From: JAJFHI01 sp050633705
GTDB taxonomy: Bacteria > Pseudomonadota > Alphaproteobacteria > Rhizobiales > Hyphomicrobiaceae
DNA length: 64,000 bases
Direction of reading: 5' to 3'
Assembly: GCA_050633705.1 (NCBI GenBank)
Contig: JBOEGZ010000013.1
Location: 1 to 64,000, forward strand
Shown here: positions 43,601 through 52,224 of the stretch, one piece after another
How the letters are laid out: every line of letters begins with the position of its first letter
How positions within the stretch are numbered: the stretch's first letter is position 1
The notes under the pieces: generated by a model
What the model saw: the letters and a program-made list of their open reading frames with translations, nothing else
Database searches by the model: none
What the model was told of the DNA's origin: nothing
Made by a program: the position numbers and the translations under genes

Positions 43601-44326
43601 CTACGCCATAAACTGACCGCCGTTGATGTCGAGGCAGGAGCCAGTAATGAACCCGGCTTCATCGGCTGCCAAAAACACTACGGCACGTGCAATCTCTTCT
43701 GCTTCACCTAAACGACCGACAGGGATCTGTGGCAAAATACTTTTTTCCAAAACGTCCTTGGGAACTGCAGCAACCATTTCAGTGTTGATATAGCCCGGCG
43801 CAATAACGTTGGCAGTGATACCTTTAAAGGCACCTTCCTGTGCGAGAGCTTTGGTAAAGCCCAAGATGCCAGCTTTGGCAGCGGAATAATTCGACTGACC
43901 CATCTGACCTTTACGACCGTTGACCGATGAAATCGAGATGATGCGTCCAAATTTACGTGCGCGCATACCTTCCATCAATGGACGGGTCATGTTGAAAACA
44001 GAATCGAGATTGGTGCGAATAACCTCACCCCACGCTTTCGCATCCATCTTGTGCAACATGCCATCACGCGTGATACCAGCATTGTTGACGACAACATCAA
44101 CCGGACCAATGTCTGTCTCAATCCGCTTCAAGCTTGCTTCACACTCTTCATAACTGCCAACATCCCATTTATAGACAGGAATACCTGTTTCAGCTTGAAA
44201 TTCTTGTGCGGCTTTATCATTGCCCGCATAACTGGCAGCGACACGAAAACCGGAATTTTTTAATGCGATGGCGATTGCGCGGCCAATGCCCCGCGTGCCT
44301 CCAGTTACGACTGCAACTCGTCCCAT
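43601..44326 (-). CDS. phaB: Acetoacetyl-CoA reductase
   Basis: An NADPH-dependent short-chain dehydrogenase that makes (R)-3-hydroxybutyryl-CoA, the monomer for polyhydroxybutyrate. 241 residues: cofactor loop VVTGGTRGIGRAIA at the start, NNAGITRDGMLHKM with the family-typical Asn and Asp-Gly, catalytic Ser in ISSVNGRKGQMGQ and Tyr-x3-Lys in NYSAAKAGILG. It ends with GFITGSCLDINGGQFMA, as in PhaB. It is downstream of phaA, separated by 169 bases that hold a long hairpin, and ends near a bidirectional terminator. Confidence 0.94.
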   Translation of the reverse strand: MGRVAVVTGGTRGIGRAIAIALKNSGFRVAASYAGNDKAAQEFQAETGIPVYKWDVGSYEECEASLKRIETDIGPVDVVVNNAGITRDGMLHKMDAKAWGEVIRTNLDSVFNMTRPLMEGMRARKFGRIISISSVNGRKGQMGQSNYSAAKAGILGFTKALAQEGAFKGITANVIAPGYINTEMVAAVPKDVLEKSILPQIPVGRLGEAEEIARAVVFLAADEAGFITGSCLDINGGQFMA

Positions 44327-44418
44327 ATATTTTTTTCCTTCTTATAATCCGACGTCGAGTTGATCAAAATTAATGCAGGACGTCAATTTGATAGGAACAC
44401 CCAAAAGCTTATTCTTAC

Positions 44419-44458
44419 GATTAAGGGTGGGCTCAGCGTGCTGAACCCACCCTTAATC
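44419..44458 (-). terminator. Long inverted repeat in the phaA-phaB gap
   Basis: GATTAAGGGTGGG (44419-44431) pairs with CCCACCCTTAATC (44446-44458), 13 bases. Inside, TCAGC (44433-44437) pairs with GCTGA (44440-44444). No long T-run follows on the minus strand, so partial termination, attenuation or mRNA stabilisation between phaA and phaB is more likely than full termination. Confidence 0.6.
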
Positions 44459-44495
44459 ATGACGAGACTCAAGCTTAAAGGCGTATGCGTTCGCG

Positions 44496-45689
44496 TTAGT
44501 CGCGCTCAACGCAAAGAGCGACGCCCATACCGCCACCGATGCATAATGTGGCAAGGCCCTTCTTTGCATCACGGCGCTGCATTTCAAATAACAGCGTGTT
44601 CAAGATGCGCGCGCCAGAAGCACCGATTGGGTGTCCAATCGCGATCGCACCACCGTTGACGTTGACCTTATCTGTATCCCAACCAACGCCCTTGTTTACA
44701 GCACAGGCCTGAGCTGCAAACGCTTCATTGGCTTCAACAAGGTCGAGATCTTCGTGCGACCAGCCCGCATTCTCGAGCGCTTTCTTTGACGCCGGAATTG
44801 GCCCCGTTCCCATGATTGAAGGATCAACACCAGCCTGAGCCCAAGATGCTATACGCGCTAACGGCTTCAAGCCACGTTTTTCAGCTTCAGATGCTTTCAT
44901 CAAGACAACAACTGCAGCACCATCATTAATGCCCGATGCGTTCCCGGCTGTAACCGTGCCTTCTTTTTCGAATGCCGGGCGAAGCTTTGCAATGCCTTCT
45001 GCTGTCACGCCTTCTTTAATGTACTCGTCGGTTTCGACGACAGTATCGCCTTTGCGCCCCTTGATCGTAACCGGCGTAATTTCATCTTTGAATTTGCCGT
45101 CCTTGCGCGCAGCTTCCGCTTTGTTCTGAGATGCGGCGGCAAAACTATCTTGCTCTTCGCGCGTGATCTGCCATTGTCTTGCAACGTTTTCAGCGGTGTT
45201 GCCCATGTGGTAGCCGTTAAACGCCTCCCACAGACCATCCTTGATCATTGTGTCGACCATCTTCGCATCACCCATTTTAGTTGGCGTACGGAGAACTTGG
45301 CAGTGTGGTGACAAGCTCATGTTTTCTTGACCACCAGCAACAACGACTTGTGAAGCACCTGTTTCAATCTGTTGGGCGCCCAATGCGACAGTCCGAAGGC
45401 CTGAGCCACAAACTTGGTTCATCGTCCAAGCTGGCGCGTCGACCGGGATACCGGCTGCGATTGAGGCTTGGCGGGCTGGGTTTTGTCCAGTTCCTGCAGT
45501 CAAGACCTGCCCAAGAATGACTTCCGACACGTCACCTGCCTGCAGGCCCGCACGCTCCAACGCGGCTTCAATGGCAACTTTTCCCAATTCATGGGCTGGT
45601 ACGGTGGACAACGATCCGCCAAACGCGCCAACTGGCGTCCGGGCAGCACTGACGATTACGATCGGGTCTTTACCATTTGCTTCGCTCAT
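44496..45689 (-). CDS. phaA: Acetyl-CoA acetyltransferase (beta-ketothiolase)
   Basis: Condenses two acetyl-CoA to acetoacetyl-CoA, the first step of polyhydroxybutyrate synthesis. 397 residues from ATG 45689 (MSEANGKDPIVIVSAARTPV), chosen because AAAGGAAC precedes it; an upstream ATG at 45719 is unlikely. The acyl-accepting Cys is in MNQVCGSGLRTVALG near residue 92, the His in VNVNGGAIAIGHPIGASGAR and the second Cys in CIGGGMGVALCVE at the end. It is divergent from the regulator phaR, with repeats in the shared promoter region. Confidence 0.95.
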   Translation of the reverse strand: MSEANGKDPIVIVSAARTPVGAFGGSLSTVPAHELGKVAIEAALERAGLQAGDVSEVILGQVLTAGTGQNPARQASIAAGIPVDAPAWTMNQVCGSGLRTVALGAQQIETGASQVVVAGGQENMSLSPHCQVLRTPTKMGDAKMVDTMIKDGLWEAFNGYHMGNTAENVARQWQITREEQDSFAAASQNKAEAARKDGKFKDEITPVTIKGRKGDTVVETDEYIKEGVTAEGIAKLRPAFEKEGTVTAGNASGINDGAAVVVLMKASEAEKRGLKPLARIASWAQAGVDPSIMGTGPIPASKKALENAGWSHEDLDLVEANEAFAAQACAVNKGVGWDTDKVNVNGGAIAIGHPIGASGARILNTLLFEMQRRDAKKGLATLCIGGGMGVALCVERD

Positions 45690-45802
45690 TATCGTGGGTT
45701 CCTTTAATTTAAACGCCATTTAGCAAAATCGTGCCGAATTCGCGCTTGGGGTCAGCTCTAAGATATTGTGACAGACCCCAAAAATCAGGGATTCTAGCTC
45801 GC

Positions 45803-45842
45803 TCCTGCTATTGACCTGTTGATAGCAGGATCAATATCCTGC
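45803..45842. promoter_or_regulatory. Overlapping alternative hairpins in the phaA-phaR control region
   Basis: Arm 1 TCCTGCTAT (45803-45811) can pair with arm 2 ATAGCAGGA (45822-45830). Arm 2 also contains GCAGGAT (45825-45831), which can pair with arm 3 ATCCTGC (45836-45842) around a 4-base loop. The two structures exclude each other, as in attenuators, or the three arms are repeated half-sites for a regulator such as PhaR. Confidence 0.4.
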
Positions 45843-45902
45843 CTGCAATCTCGAACTGAGAAGAAAGGCGTGCTCTTTTGGCATAAACAAACGCTTTTGC
45901 CA

Positions 45903-45934
45903 GTGCGAAGTGCTGTGCTAGCGTTGCTTCGCAC
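45903..45934. promoter_or_regulatory. Inverted repeat upstream of phaR
   Basis: GTGCGAAG (45903-45910) and CTTCGCAC (45927-45934), a perfect 8-base inverted repeat with a 16-base spacer rich in TGC/GC steps, 31 bases before the phaR ATG. PhaR proteins bind TGC-rich inverted sequences and repress their own gene, so this is a reasonable autoregulatory operator; binding is inferred. Confidence 0.45.
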
Positions 45935-45965
45935 GGATAAAAATAACGGTTGAAATGGTTGGATA

Positions 45966-46616
45966 ATGCTAAATACCGCTGACAATTCAGGTTCCGATAA
46001 AGAAGCAGTCATCGTAAAAAAATACGCCAACCGCCGTCTCTACAATACCGAGACGAGCACCTATGTAACGTTGGAAGATCTCGCCAATATGGTTCGTGAG
46101 GACCGAGACTTTATTGTTTATGATGCCAAGTCCGGTGACGACCTGACACATGCTGTGTTGACCCAGATCATCGTTGAGCAAGAAAGTCGGGCCGGGCAGA
46201 CATTGTTACCAACACCATTCCTTCGTCAGTTGATCCGCTTTTACGATGACAGCATGTCTCGCATGGTTCCTGGATACTTACAGTTCAGCCTTGAGGCTCT
46301 TGCAAAAGAGCAGGAGAAGTATCGCAGTCAATTCGCAAATTCCTTTACCAACCCAACAGCAGCATTTGACGTTTATAAAGAACATGCTGCGCGCAACATG
46401 GAAATTTTCGAAAAGGCGATGTCGCTGTGGAGCCCATTTGGACTGACAAAGGGCGCCGAGGCAGATACGGATGAAACATCACAGACTGCAACATCCAAGA
46501 CAGAAAAATCAGATGTCGACGATCACAGCGGTGGAAGTGAGCTGAAGGAGCTCAAAGACCAGCTCTCAGCCATGCAGAAAAAAATTGAAAAATTGTCTGA
46601 AACCGGCAAAAGCTAA
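45966..46616 (+). CDS. phaR: Polyhydroxyalkanoate synthesis repressor PhaR
   Basis: A 216-residue regulator that binds both DNA and PHB granules, releasing its targets when polymer appears. The N-terminal PHB/PHA accumulation regulator DNA-binding domain reads VIVKKYANRRLYNTETSTYV and LEDLANMVREDRDFIVYDAKSG (residues about 16-60); TQIIVEQESRAGQTLLP and FLRQLIRFYDDSM follow. The C-terminal part is amphipathic and phasin-like (KEHAARNMEIFEKAMSLWSPF) with a final predicted coiled coil. It is divergent from phaA. Phasin and polymerase genes are not in the window. Confidence 0.94.
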   Translation: MLNTADNSGSDKEAVIVKKYANRRLYNTETSTYVTLEDLANMVREDRDFIVYDAKSGDDLTHAVLTQIIVEQESRAGQTLLPTPFLRQLIRFYDDSMSRMVPGYLQFSLEALAKEQEKYRSQFANSFTNPTAAFDVYKEHAARNMEIFEKAMSLWSPFGLTKGAEADTDETSQTATSKTEKSDVDDHSGGSELKELKDQLSAMQKKIEKLSETGKS

Positions 46617-46729
46617 ATCAAACAACGAAAACTGGCCAATGCCTTAAAGCAGCTCACCGGAGTTCTAAAATTTTGGTGTGCATATTAAAAATATCAATTT
46701 CGAAAATCACAACAAATACCGAGCGGGCT

Positions 46730-48511
46730 CTAGGTCAACTGCGCATACTCATCGGTCGTCATCGGCATTCCGTACAAGAAACCCTGTAGATAGGTGATAC
46801 CAGCATCACGCAGCATCTGGGCTGTCTCTTCGTCACCAACCCATTCCGCTACCGTTTCCATTTCAAACTCTTCAGCCAGACCAATCATCGTTTTGATGAA
46901 AACGAGATCACTCTTGTCGGCAATAATGTTTTTGACGAATGCACCGTCGATTTTCACAATGTCAGCGCTTAGATGTTTCAGATTTTTAAACGACGTGTAA
47001 CCTGCACCAAAATCATCGATTGCAACTCGGCACCCCATTTCTTTCAGCGTATCGACAAACGCAACAGTCTGGTCGATGTCATGGATGGCCGCTGTTTCTG
47101 TAATTTCGATAATCAACCGTTTCGCAAAATCACGCTGGTTTTCGGTCAACTCATGGAGCCTCAACATCCAGTCGCGATCATGCGCGGTCAAGCTGGATAC
47201 ATTGAGAGACAATTCGAGTTTTGGATGCTTGCTCAAAAGCCCAAACGCGAGATCTAGAGTGCGCAAATCGATCAATCGCGCCAAGCCAAACTGCTCAGCA
47301 ACTGTAATAAACTCACCTGCCGATACGACCTCTCCGTTGAGTGTGTCCATCCTCAGCAGACATTCATAGATTTTATGCTCTCCCGTTTGGGCGTTGACCA
47401 ACGGCTGCAGTACGAGCCGCATGCGATCGTCATCCAATGCAGAAACAACATCGTCGACAATCGATACATTGCGCTGCCGGGTCGTTTCTCGGGTCAGGCT
47501 TGGCTCGTATGCCATAAAGGTATTCGCGCGTTTCTTCTTGGCGCGATCAAGAGCCTGAAGTGCATGGCTGAACGCATGATGCACTGTGCTCGCCTGCTCA
47601 GGCAAAACAACACCTCCAATAGAAATCGAAGCAGAAACATGATGGCATGAAGAGGTTCGGACCGGCGCATCACGAACACCCTTAATCAAACGCTCGGCGG
47701 CTATGCGCATAGCCCCAGGTTGGCAATCATTCAAAATGACGCCAAACTTGTTTGAGGAAAATCGACCAATGCTATCACCACCACGCAATTTGCCCTTCAC
47801 CGTTCGTGCAATCGTGGAAATGACTTCGTCGCCAACATCAAATCCCAAAGAATCGTTGATGGCATTGAGGTTGTCGACGCAAACGATGAGAAAGGCAAAG
47901 GGAATGTTGGTGCGCTCAGCGCGAGCGATCGTTGCAGAAACGGCTTCGGTCAGACGTACGCGATTGAGTTGACCGGTTAGCTCATCATTGTCGGCGTGAT
48001 AGAGCAAACGTTGCTCTTCCCAATACTGCTCGTTGATGACACGAACCACACCACGTACCTGTTCGCCTTGTTCTCCACTGGCAGGCCACCAGCGTCCATG
48101 TTCCTCAAACCAAAATTCTTGCAGGTCTCCCCGCGCTCCTGTTTTGATGCGATAGTGAACACGAAAACTGATGCCATTCGCACCGTCACCTTCATCAGAC
48201 TTTTGTTTCAAGCGAACGTCTTCGATCAACCGCTGACGGCGACTGACATGTTCGGGCACGATGATCGAATGAAACTCTTCAGCATTGGCAATGCATTCAC
48301 CACCTTTTAGATGTAGGACATCGCGCGCGTTATTTTGCCACTGGATGGAACCGCTTTTTACATCCCAGAAATAAGATGTCTCTTCATTGGAAGTCCCTAA
48401 TCCAGCCGTCACGCCGCCATTGCCATCGGCTCTTTCAGGCAAAGCCTGACCGGTGGATTGAAATCCCGCTGCATACTGCTGCGCCTGGTTTCGAAGCGAC
48501 ATTTTTCCCAT
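46730..48511 (-). CDS. PAS-GGDEF-EAL protein with degenerate GGDEF and intact EAL site
   Basis: 593 residues. Residues about 40-165 form a PAS-like sensor (YFWDVKSGSIQWQNNARDVL). Residues 170-330 are a GGDEF fold whose active loop is GRFSSNKFGV: Ser252-Ser-Asn-Lys-Phe256 replaces GGDEF, so cyclase activity is not expected. Residues about 345-590 are an EAL domain with the key residues kept: Glu383 (as ECLLR), Asn in LSLNVSS, Glu in IIEITETA, the double Asp in IDDFGAGYTSF, Lys in VKIDGAFVK, Glu in ETVAEWV and Gln in YLQGFLYG. It is therefore probably a c-di-GMP phosphodiesterase with a regulatory GGDEF module. No membrane span is seen. It is convergent with phaR. Confidence 0.9.
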   Translation of the reverse strand: MGKMSLRNQAQQYAAGFQSTGQALPERADGNGGVTAGLGTSNEETSYFWDVKSGSIQWQNNARDVLHLKGGECIANAEEFHSIIVPEHVSRRQRLIEDVRLKQKSDEGDGANGISFRVHYRIKTGARGDLQEFWFEEHGRWWPASGEQGEQVRGVVRVINEQYWEEQRLLYHADNDELTGQLNRVRLTEAVSATIARAERTNIPFAFLIVCVDNLNAINDSLGFDVGDEVISTIARTVKGKLRGGDSIGRFSSNKFGVILNDCQPGAMRIAAERLIKGVRDAPVRTSSCHHVSASISIGGVVLPEQASTVHHAFSHALQALDRAKKKRANTFMAYEPSLTRETTRQRNVSIVDDVVSALDDDRMRLVLQPLVNAQTGEHKIYECLLRMDTLNGEVVSAGEFITVAEQFGLARLIDLRTLDLAFGLLSKHPKLELSLNVSSLTAHDRDWMLRLHELTENQRDFAKRLIIEITETAAIHDIDQTVAFVDTLKEMGCRVAIDDFGAGYTSFKNLKHLSADIVKIDGAFVKNIIADKSDLVFIKTMIGLAEEFEMETVAEWVGDEETAQMLRDAGITYLQGFLYGMPMTTDEYAQLT

Positions 48512-48704
48512 TCCGAACAGCGTTAGCCGGGGCTTTCGCTACCCTCTTCACAAAATGTTTTGATCATCAAAATGAGCGCGCGGCAGTGTTGTCCTGCCCC
48601 CTCTCGAATACCGAACCGTAGGACGAAAGTCCTAACAACAATTAAAATTTTACTCGATATCGATGCGTTCACCGTTGGTTGCTTGAACCACTGCCAAAAC
48701 GCAA

Positions 48705-48733
48705 ACGGCCACCCAGCATACGCAGGTGGCCGT
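48705..48733 (-). terminator. Hairpin after the 48774 membrane-protein gene
   Basis: ACGGCCACC (48705-48713) and GGTGGCCGT (48725-48733) form a 9-base GC-rich stem with an 11-base loop. On the minus strand it is followed by TTTGCGTTTTGG, a broken T-run, so it is a likely terminator for the gene ending at 48774. Confidence 0.7.
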
Positions 48734-48773
48734 AAATTGTTTAGTTGTATTTGCGCCGTCAGGCCCGTGAGCG

Positions 48774-49193
48774 TTATTGACCACCGCCAAAGCCGATGTC
48801 TCGGCGAGCAACTCGAATTCCAATGGTATAGCCCGCGATAACGTCGATCAGCGTCATGATCATGATCATGAAGAAGACAGACGTGAAGGCCCGATCAACC
48901 AGAAGAAACTCGATCAAGCAGGCGATAAACACCAACATTGAAAGGCCGTGGTCGAGAAGCGAAGCCGTTGACGTGTACGTCGCTTTTAAGATCTCAACGA
49001 AGAGACACATGAGAGTGATCAGAATTATCAAATCGCCCCAGGTAAACGTCCAAATCGCATCGGCCCTAATCGACGGAAGCGAAAAGATGATCTTACGCAA
49101 GATCTGGTCGGCTCCCTCAGCGCTACCAAACAAAACGACAACGTTATAGAGGATGAATGCGATGAGGATCAGCGGAATGGAACGAAGCGACAT
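48774..49193 (-). CDS. Small integral membrane protein, four predicted spans
   Basis: 139 residues. Four hydrophobic spans are visible (about 5-24, 50-70, 82-102 and 104-128), with a polar loop ADQILRKIIFSLPSIRADA between the first two and a basic C-terminus IRVARRDIGFGGGQ. No enzymatic motif. It follows rpmF after 138 bases and has its own terminator-like hairpin. Small membrane proteins of this shape are common and mostly unnamed in alphaproteobacteria; I cannot assign a function. Confidence 0.7.
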   Translation of the reverse strand: MSLRSIPLILIAFILYNVVVLFGSAEGADQILRKIIFSLPSIRADAIWTFTWGDLIILITLMCLFVEILKATYTSTASLLDHGLSMLVFIACLIEFLLVDRAFTSVFFMIMIMTLIDVIAGYTIGIRVARRDIGFGGGQ

Positions 49194-49268
49194 TTGGAAA
49201 CTCCGGTATCTGATTAGTTGCGGTAAGTCTTGATACTAACTCTCTTTGTGGCCGTTTCACTGCACAAT

Positions 49269-49304
49269 TGGGTTTTTCCTACAGACGCAATGACCAAAAA
49301 CCCA
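49269..49304 (-). terminator. Inverted repeat after rpmF
   Basis: TGGGTTTTT (49269-49277) pairs with AAAAACCCA (49296-49304), nine bases, with an 18-base loop, 28 bases beyond the rpmF stop on the minus strand. The T-run is inside the stem, so termination strength is uncertain. Confidence 0.5.
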
Positions 49305-49331
49305 CAAACTACGAGAGTTTAATGCCCAACC

Positions 49332-49517
49332 TTAAACGTCAGACTTCGCTTCCAGGATTTGCCGACCACGGTATTTGCCGCTTTTCAGGTCGATGTGATG
49401 GGGACGGCGACGTTCGCCAGAATCTTTGTCTTCGACATATGTCGGTGCCGCAAGTTTATCGTGAGCACGGCGGCTACCACGTTTGGAAGGCGTCGTTTTC
49501 CGCTTAGGAACTGCCAT
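49332..49517 (-). CDS. rpmF: 50S ribosomal protein L32
   Basis: 61 residues from ATG 49517: MAVPKRKTTPSKRGSRRAHD is the standard L32 opening, followed by KLAAPTYVEDKDSGERRRPH and GKYRGRQILEAKSDV. The frame is open further upstream to 49583 but that part is not L32. The alphaproteobacterial form lacks the zinc-binding cysteines of some other lineages, as here. It lies 231 bases after mtgA on the same strand. Confidence 0.97.
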   Translation of the reverse strand: MAVPKRKTTPSKRGSRRAHDKLAAPTYVEDKDSGERRRPHHIDLKSGKYRGRQILEAKSDV

Positions 49518-49748
49518 TTTTCTTTTCTCCGTCGATCGGTCATACGCAGAGCGCCGCTGTGGCCTAAGGCCTTCAAGCGCCACGCATTTCTGCTGTTTGG
49601 AATTCTATCTTAGTGGGTCTCAAGTCGGCACCATTAGGTACCCATAGCTCTGCCCAGTCGTAATTTACCGGGTTATAGGCATAAAACTCGGTAGAATCCA
49701 AGCCTGTAGATGGCCAAAACACCTTTTGCAGGCGATCGCTTCACAAGA

Positions 49749-51176
49749 TCATCGATCCAGGATGCAGGAAACACCTGTGCCAACTTGGCGCATGCGGGCG
49801 CGAACGGTCCCCGCCATACGCCTCAATCTGCGCCCCGGCACACCGGCTTTCCGGGTTCGCGGGCTTGGCAACGAAACGGCCAAAAGAGCTGATTGCTGCC
49901 TCGTTAATTTTGACGCCGGTTTTTTGAAATGATGCCGGGCTGCAGCTTCTGCTCCGAATACGCCTGGCCCCCACTCGACAATATTCAAATAAATCTCGGC
50001 GATCCGCCACTTCGGCAAAAAAAGTTCCATCATCCAGGTCAATGGCACCTCAAGGGCCTTTCGGATGTAACTCTTGGCCGGCCATAAAAACAAATTTTTA
50101 GCCGCCTGCATTGTGATGGTACTCGCCCCACGTGGAATGCCATTTCTTGACCGAGCAATCGCCGCTTCGATTTCCTTCAGATCAATTCCGTAATGTTGGC
50201 AAAAGCGCCAATCCTCCGAGACAATAACGGCACGCACAAGATGTGGAGAAATCTTATCCAGTGAGCGCCATCGTTGGACAACCTTTTTGCCTGCCACTGC
50301 ATGCTGGACCATCAAACTCGACATCGGTGGATTGACGAACCTGTAAAGCGCAATGACAAAAGCCATCAAAACTAACCAACTGACCAATACGACAGCACCA
50401 ACCTTGGCGGCTCTTTTGATATAGTGAAACCCGATACGCAGGTGCGATTTTTCATCAACCGGCTTTTTCGAAGCGGCCCTGGGAGTAAGGTCGCGGTCAA
50501 GAGGCGGTTGCGTTTTCTCAATTGGAGCACCGCTTTCACCATCAGGTAATTCGGCAACGTCGAGGTAGGTTTGAGACCGCGCCGTCGCGATACCACCGGC
50601 AAGTGGGTGATCTTTCTCATCAACAACCCAAGTCGGGAAAACACCCGGAATGGAACTGCCAGCATAGACCCAATAATTCGCAGACGTTGTTGCCGGTACC
50701 GTCACGACGCGGGGTAACTGGAGTGTTACATCGTCCAGTTCTTTACCGACCGACGGCTGCTCACTCCTGATTGTTTGCAAAGGGTGTTTAAAACCAGCAG
50801 CGGCATGATCGCGACTTGGGCTCTTCACCGTCGGGGTTCGACTTTGAAGACGAGGCTGGCGCCGCACAACACGTGCAATGGCATCGTTGACCAACATCCG
50901 CGCAATAGGCTTCCTGCGCACCAAAGAGGTTGGCGCCAATAAAGGAGCCATTCCGGTAATGCCCTGTGCCGAGCCGATATCACATGCTAGCTCTGGAAGA
51001 ACATCTGTCTCCACAACAGTTGGCAAAACATCTTGCTGACGAACAACCCGCCCAACAGCTTCGCGCGCCAACAAGCGCCCAATCAAATCACGATCAGACG
51101 ACATCACCAACACTGCTGAAGATCGGTTTTGAATTGTGGTACTCCCTGCCATACCAATACGGGCTTCATCGCCCAT
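49749..51176 (-). CDS. mtgA: Monofunctional peptidoglycan transglycosylase with long repeat-bearing N-terminal extension
   Basis: 475 residues, about twice the usual ~230. The C-terminal GT51 domain (about residues 280-475) polymerises lipid II: catalytic Glu in VIVSEDWRFCQHYGID, then GASTITMQAAKNLFL, EVPLTWMMELFLPKWRIAEIYLN and EWGPGVFGAEAAARHHF. One membrane span (residues about 250-280) precedes it. The first ~245 residues are cytoplasmic, Pro/Arg-rich and contain a 17-residue duplication: residues 32-48 (IGRLLAREAVGRVVRQQ) and 91-107 (IARMLVNDAIARVVRRQ). Internal starts at residues 9 and 25 are possible, but both keep the extension. It lies upstream of rpmF and divergent from ispA. Confidence 0.88.
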   Translation of the reverse strand: MGDEARIGMAGSTTIQNRSSAVLVMSSDRDLIGRLLAREAVGRVVRQQDVLPTVVETDVLPELACDIGSAQGITGMAPLLAPTSLVRRKPIARMLVNDAIARVVRRQPRLQSRTPTVKSPSRDHAAAGFKHPLQTIRSEQPSVGKELDDVTLQLPRVVTVPATTSANYWVYAGSSIPGVFPTWVVDEKDHPLAGGIATARSQTYLDVAELPDGESGAPIEKTQPPLDRDLTPRAASKKPVDEKSHLRIGFHYIKRAAKVGAVVLVSWLVLMAFVIALYRFVNPPMSSLMVQHAVAGKKVVQRWRSLDKISPHLVRAVIVSEDWRFCQHYGIDLKEIEAAIARSRNGIPRGASTITMQAAKNLFLWPAKSYIRKALEVPLTWMMELFLPKWRIAEIYLNIVEWGPGVFGAEAAARHHFKKPASKLTRQQSALLAVSLPSPRTRKAGVPGRRLRRMAGTVRARMRQVGTGVSCILDR

Positions 51177-51304
51177 AAATTACATTCAATCATACCTGAT
51201 GATCTCGCGATCCTCAGGTGATATACACCACGCGGCACTTGCGGATAAAATCTGACACCGTCCGCGACCTGCTGCCGCACAACAAATCGCAAGGGACTTG
51301 AGTG

Positions 51305-52207
51305 ATGACGTTTGCCGAAAAGCTGGCCGAAACAACGGCAGTTGTCGAGCAACGCTTGGAGAAGGCGTTAAATGCTGAAGCAGATGCGGGGACGCCGGAT
51401 CGCTTGTTGTCTGCCATGCGCCATGCGCTTTTGTTGGGTGGCAAACGTTTCCGACCCTTTCTTGTCCTTGAAACCACACGCATTCTCGGCGGCAACAATA
51501 AATTTTCTATTGAAATTGCTGCGGCAATTGAGTGCATCCATGCCTACAGCCTCGTTCACGACGACCTTCCGGCAATGGACAATGACGAACTCCGGCGCGG
51601 TGTCGCAACCGTTTGGAAACAATACGATGAGTGGACGGCAATCCTTGTCGGCGACGCGCTGCAATCGCTTGCTTTTCAATTGATTGCGTCACCACCGAGC
51701 CACAACGATAGCCAGACACGCACAAAGCTTGCTGTCGCCCTTGCCAAGGCCAGCGGTGGAGCGGGTATGGTCGGTGGTCAGATGTTGGACCTGGACACCG
51801 AACGTGTTTCCACTCAACCCACACCAACTGCCGAAAAAATCGTTCACCTTCAATCGATGAAAACAGGGCGCCTGATCACATTTTCCTGCCAAGCCGGGGC
51901 CCTTATTTCAGGTGCCAATCAAGCACATCACAAAGCAATCGTAACTTATGGCGACCAGCTTGGACTGGCGTTTCAAATTGCTGATGACTTGCTCGACGCG
52001 GAAGGTGATGCGGCTGTTGTTGGAAAAGCCGTCGCGAAAGATCAGGACCAAGGCAAGGCAACATTGGTCGGCATACTCGGTGTTGATCGCGCCCGTGCTG
52101 AATTGGCCCGCGTCGAACAGGCAGCGCTAACCGCGCTCGACTGTTTTGGATCTGAGGCAAACGTCTTGCGCGAGGCAGCTCGGTTTGTCGTGCATCGAAA
52201 AAGTTAA
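51305..52207 (+). CDS. ispA: Geranyl/farnesyl diphosphate synthase
   Basis: A polyprenyl synthetase of 300 residues from ATG 51305; the codon before it is GTG. It condenses isopentenyl diphosphate with allylic diphosphates to make farnesyl diphosphate for undecaprenol, ubiquinone and other isoprenoids. The first Asp-rich motif is in YSLVHDDLPAMDND and the second in FQIADDLLDAEGD; GKRFRPFLVL and QSMKTGRLITFSCQAG are also family blocks. It shares the isoprenoid theme with ispG 1.6 kb away. It is convergent with the POT transporter, 17 bases apart. Confidence 0.94.
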   Translation: MTFAEKLAETTAVVEQRLEKALNAEADAGTPDRLLSAMRHALLLGGKRFRPFLVLETTRILGGNNKFSIEIAAAIECIHAYSLVHDDLPAMDNDELRRGVATVWKQYDEWTAILVGDALQSLAFQLIASPPSHNDSQTRTKLAVALAKASGGAGMVGGQMLDLDTERVSTQPTPTAEKIVHLQSMKTGRLITFSCQAGALISGANQAHHKAIVTYGDQLGLAFQIADDLLDAEGDAAVVGKAVAKDQDQGKATLVGILGVDRARAELARVEQAALTALDCFGSEANVLREAARFVVHRKS

Positions 52208-52224
52208 ATCCGACGACTGTGAGA

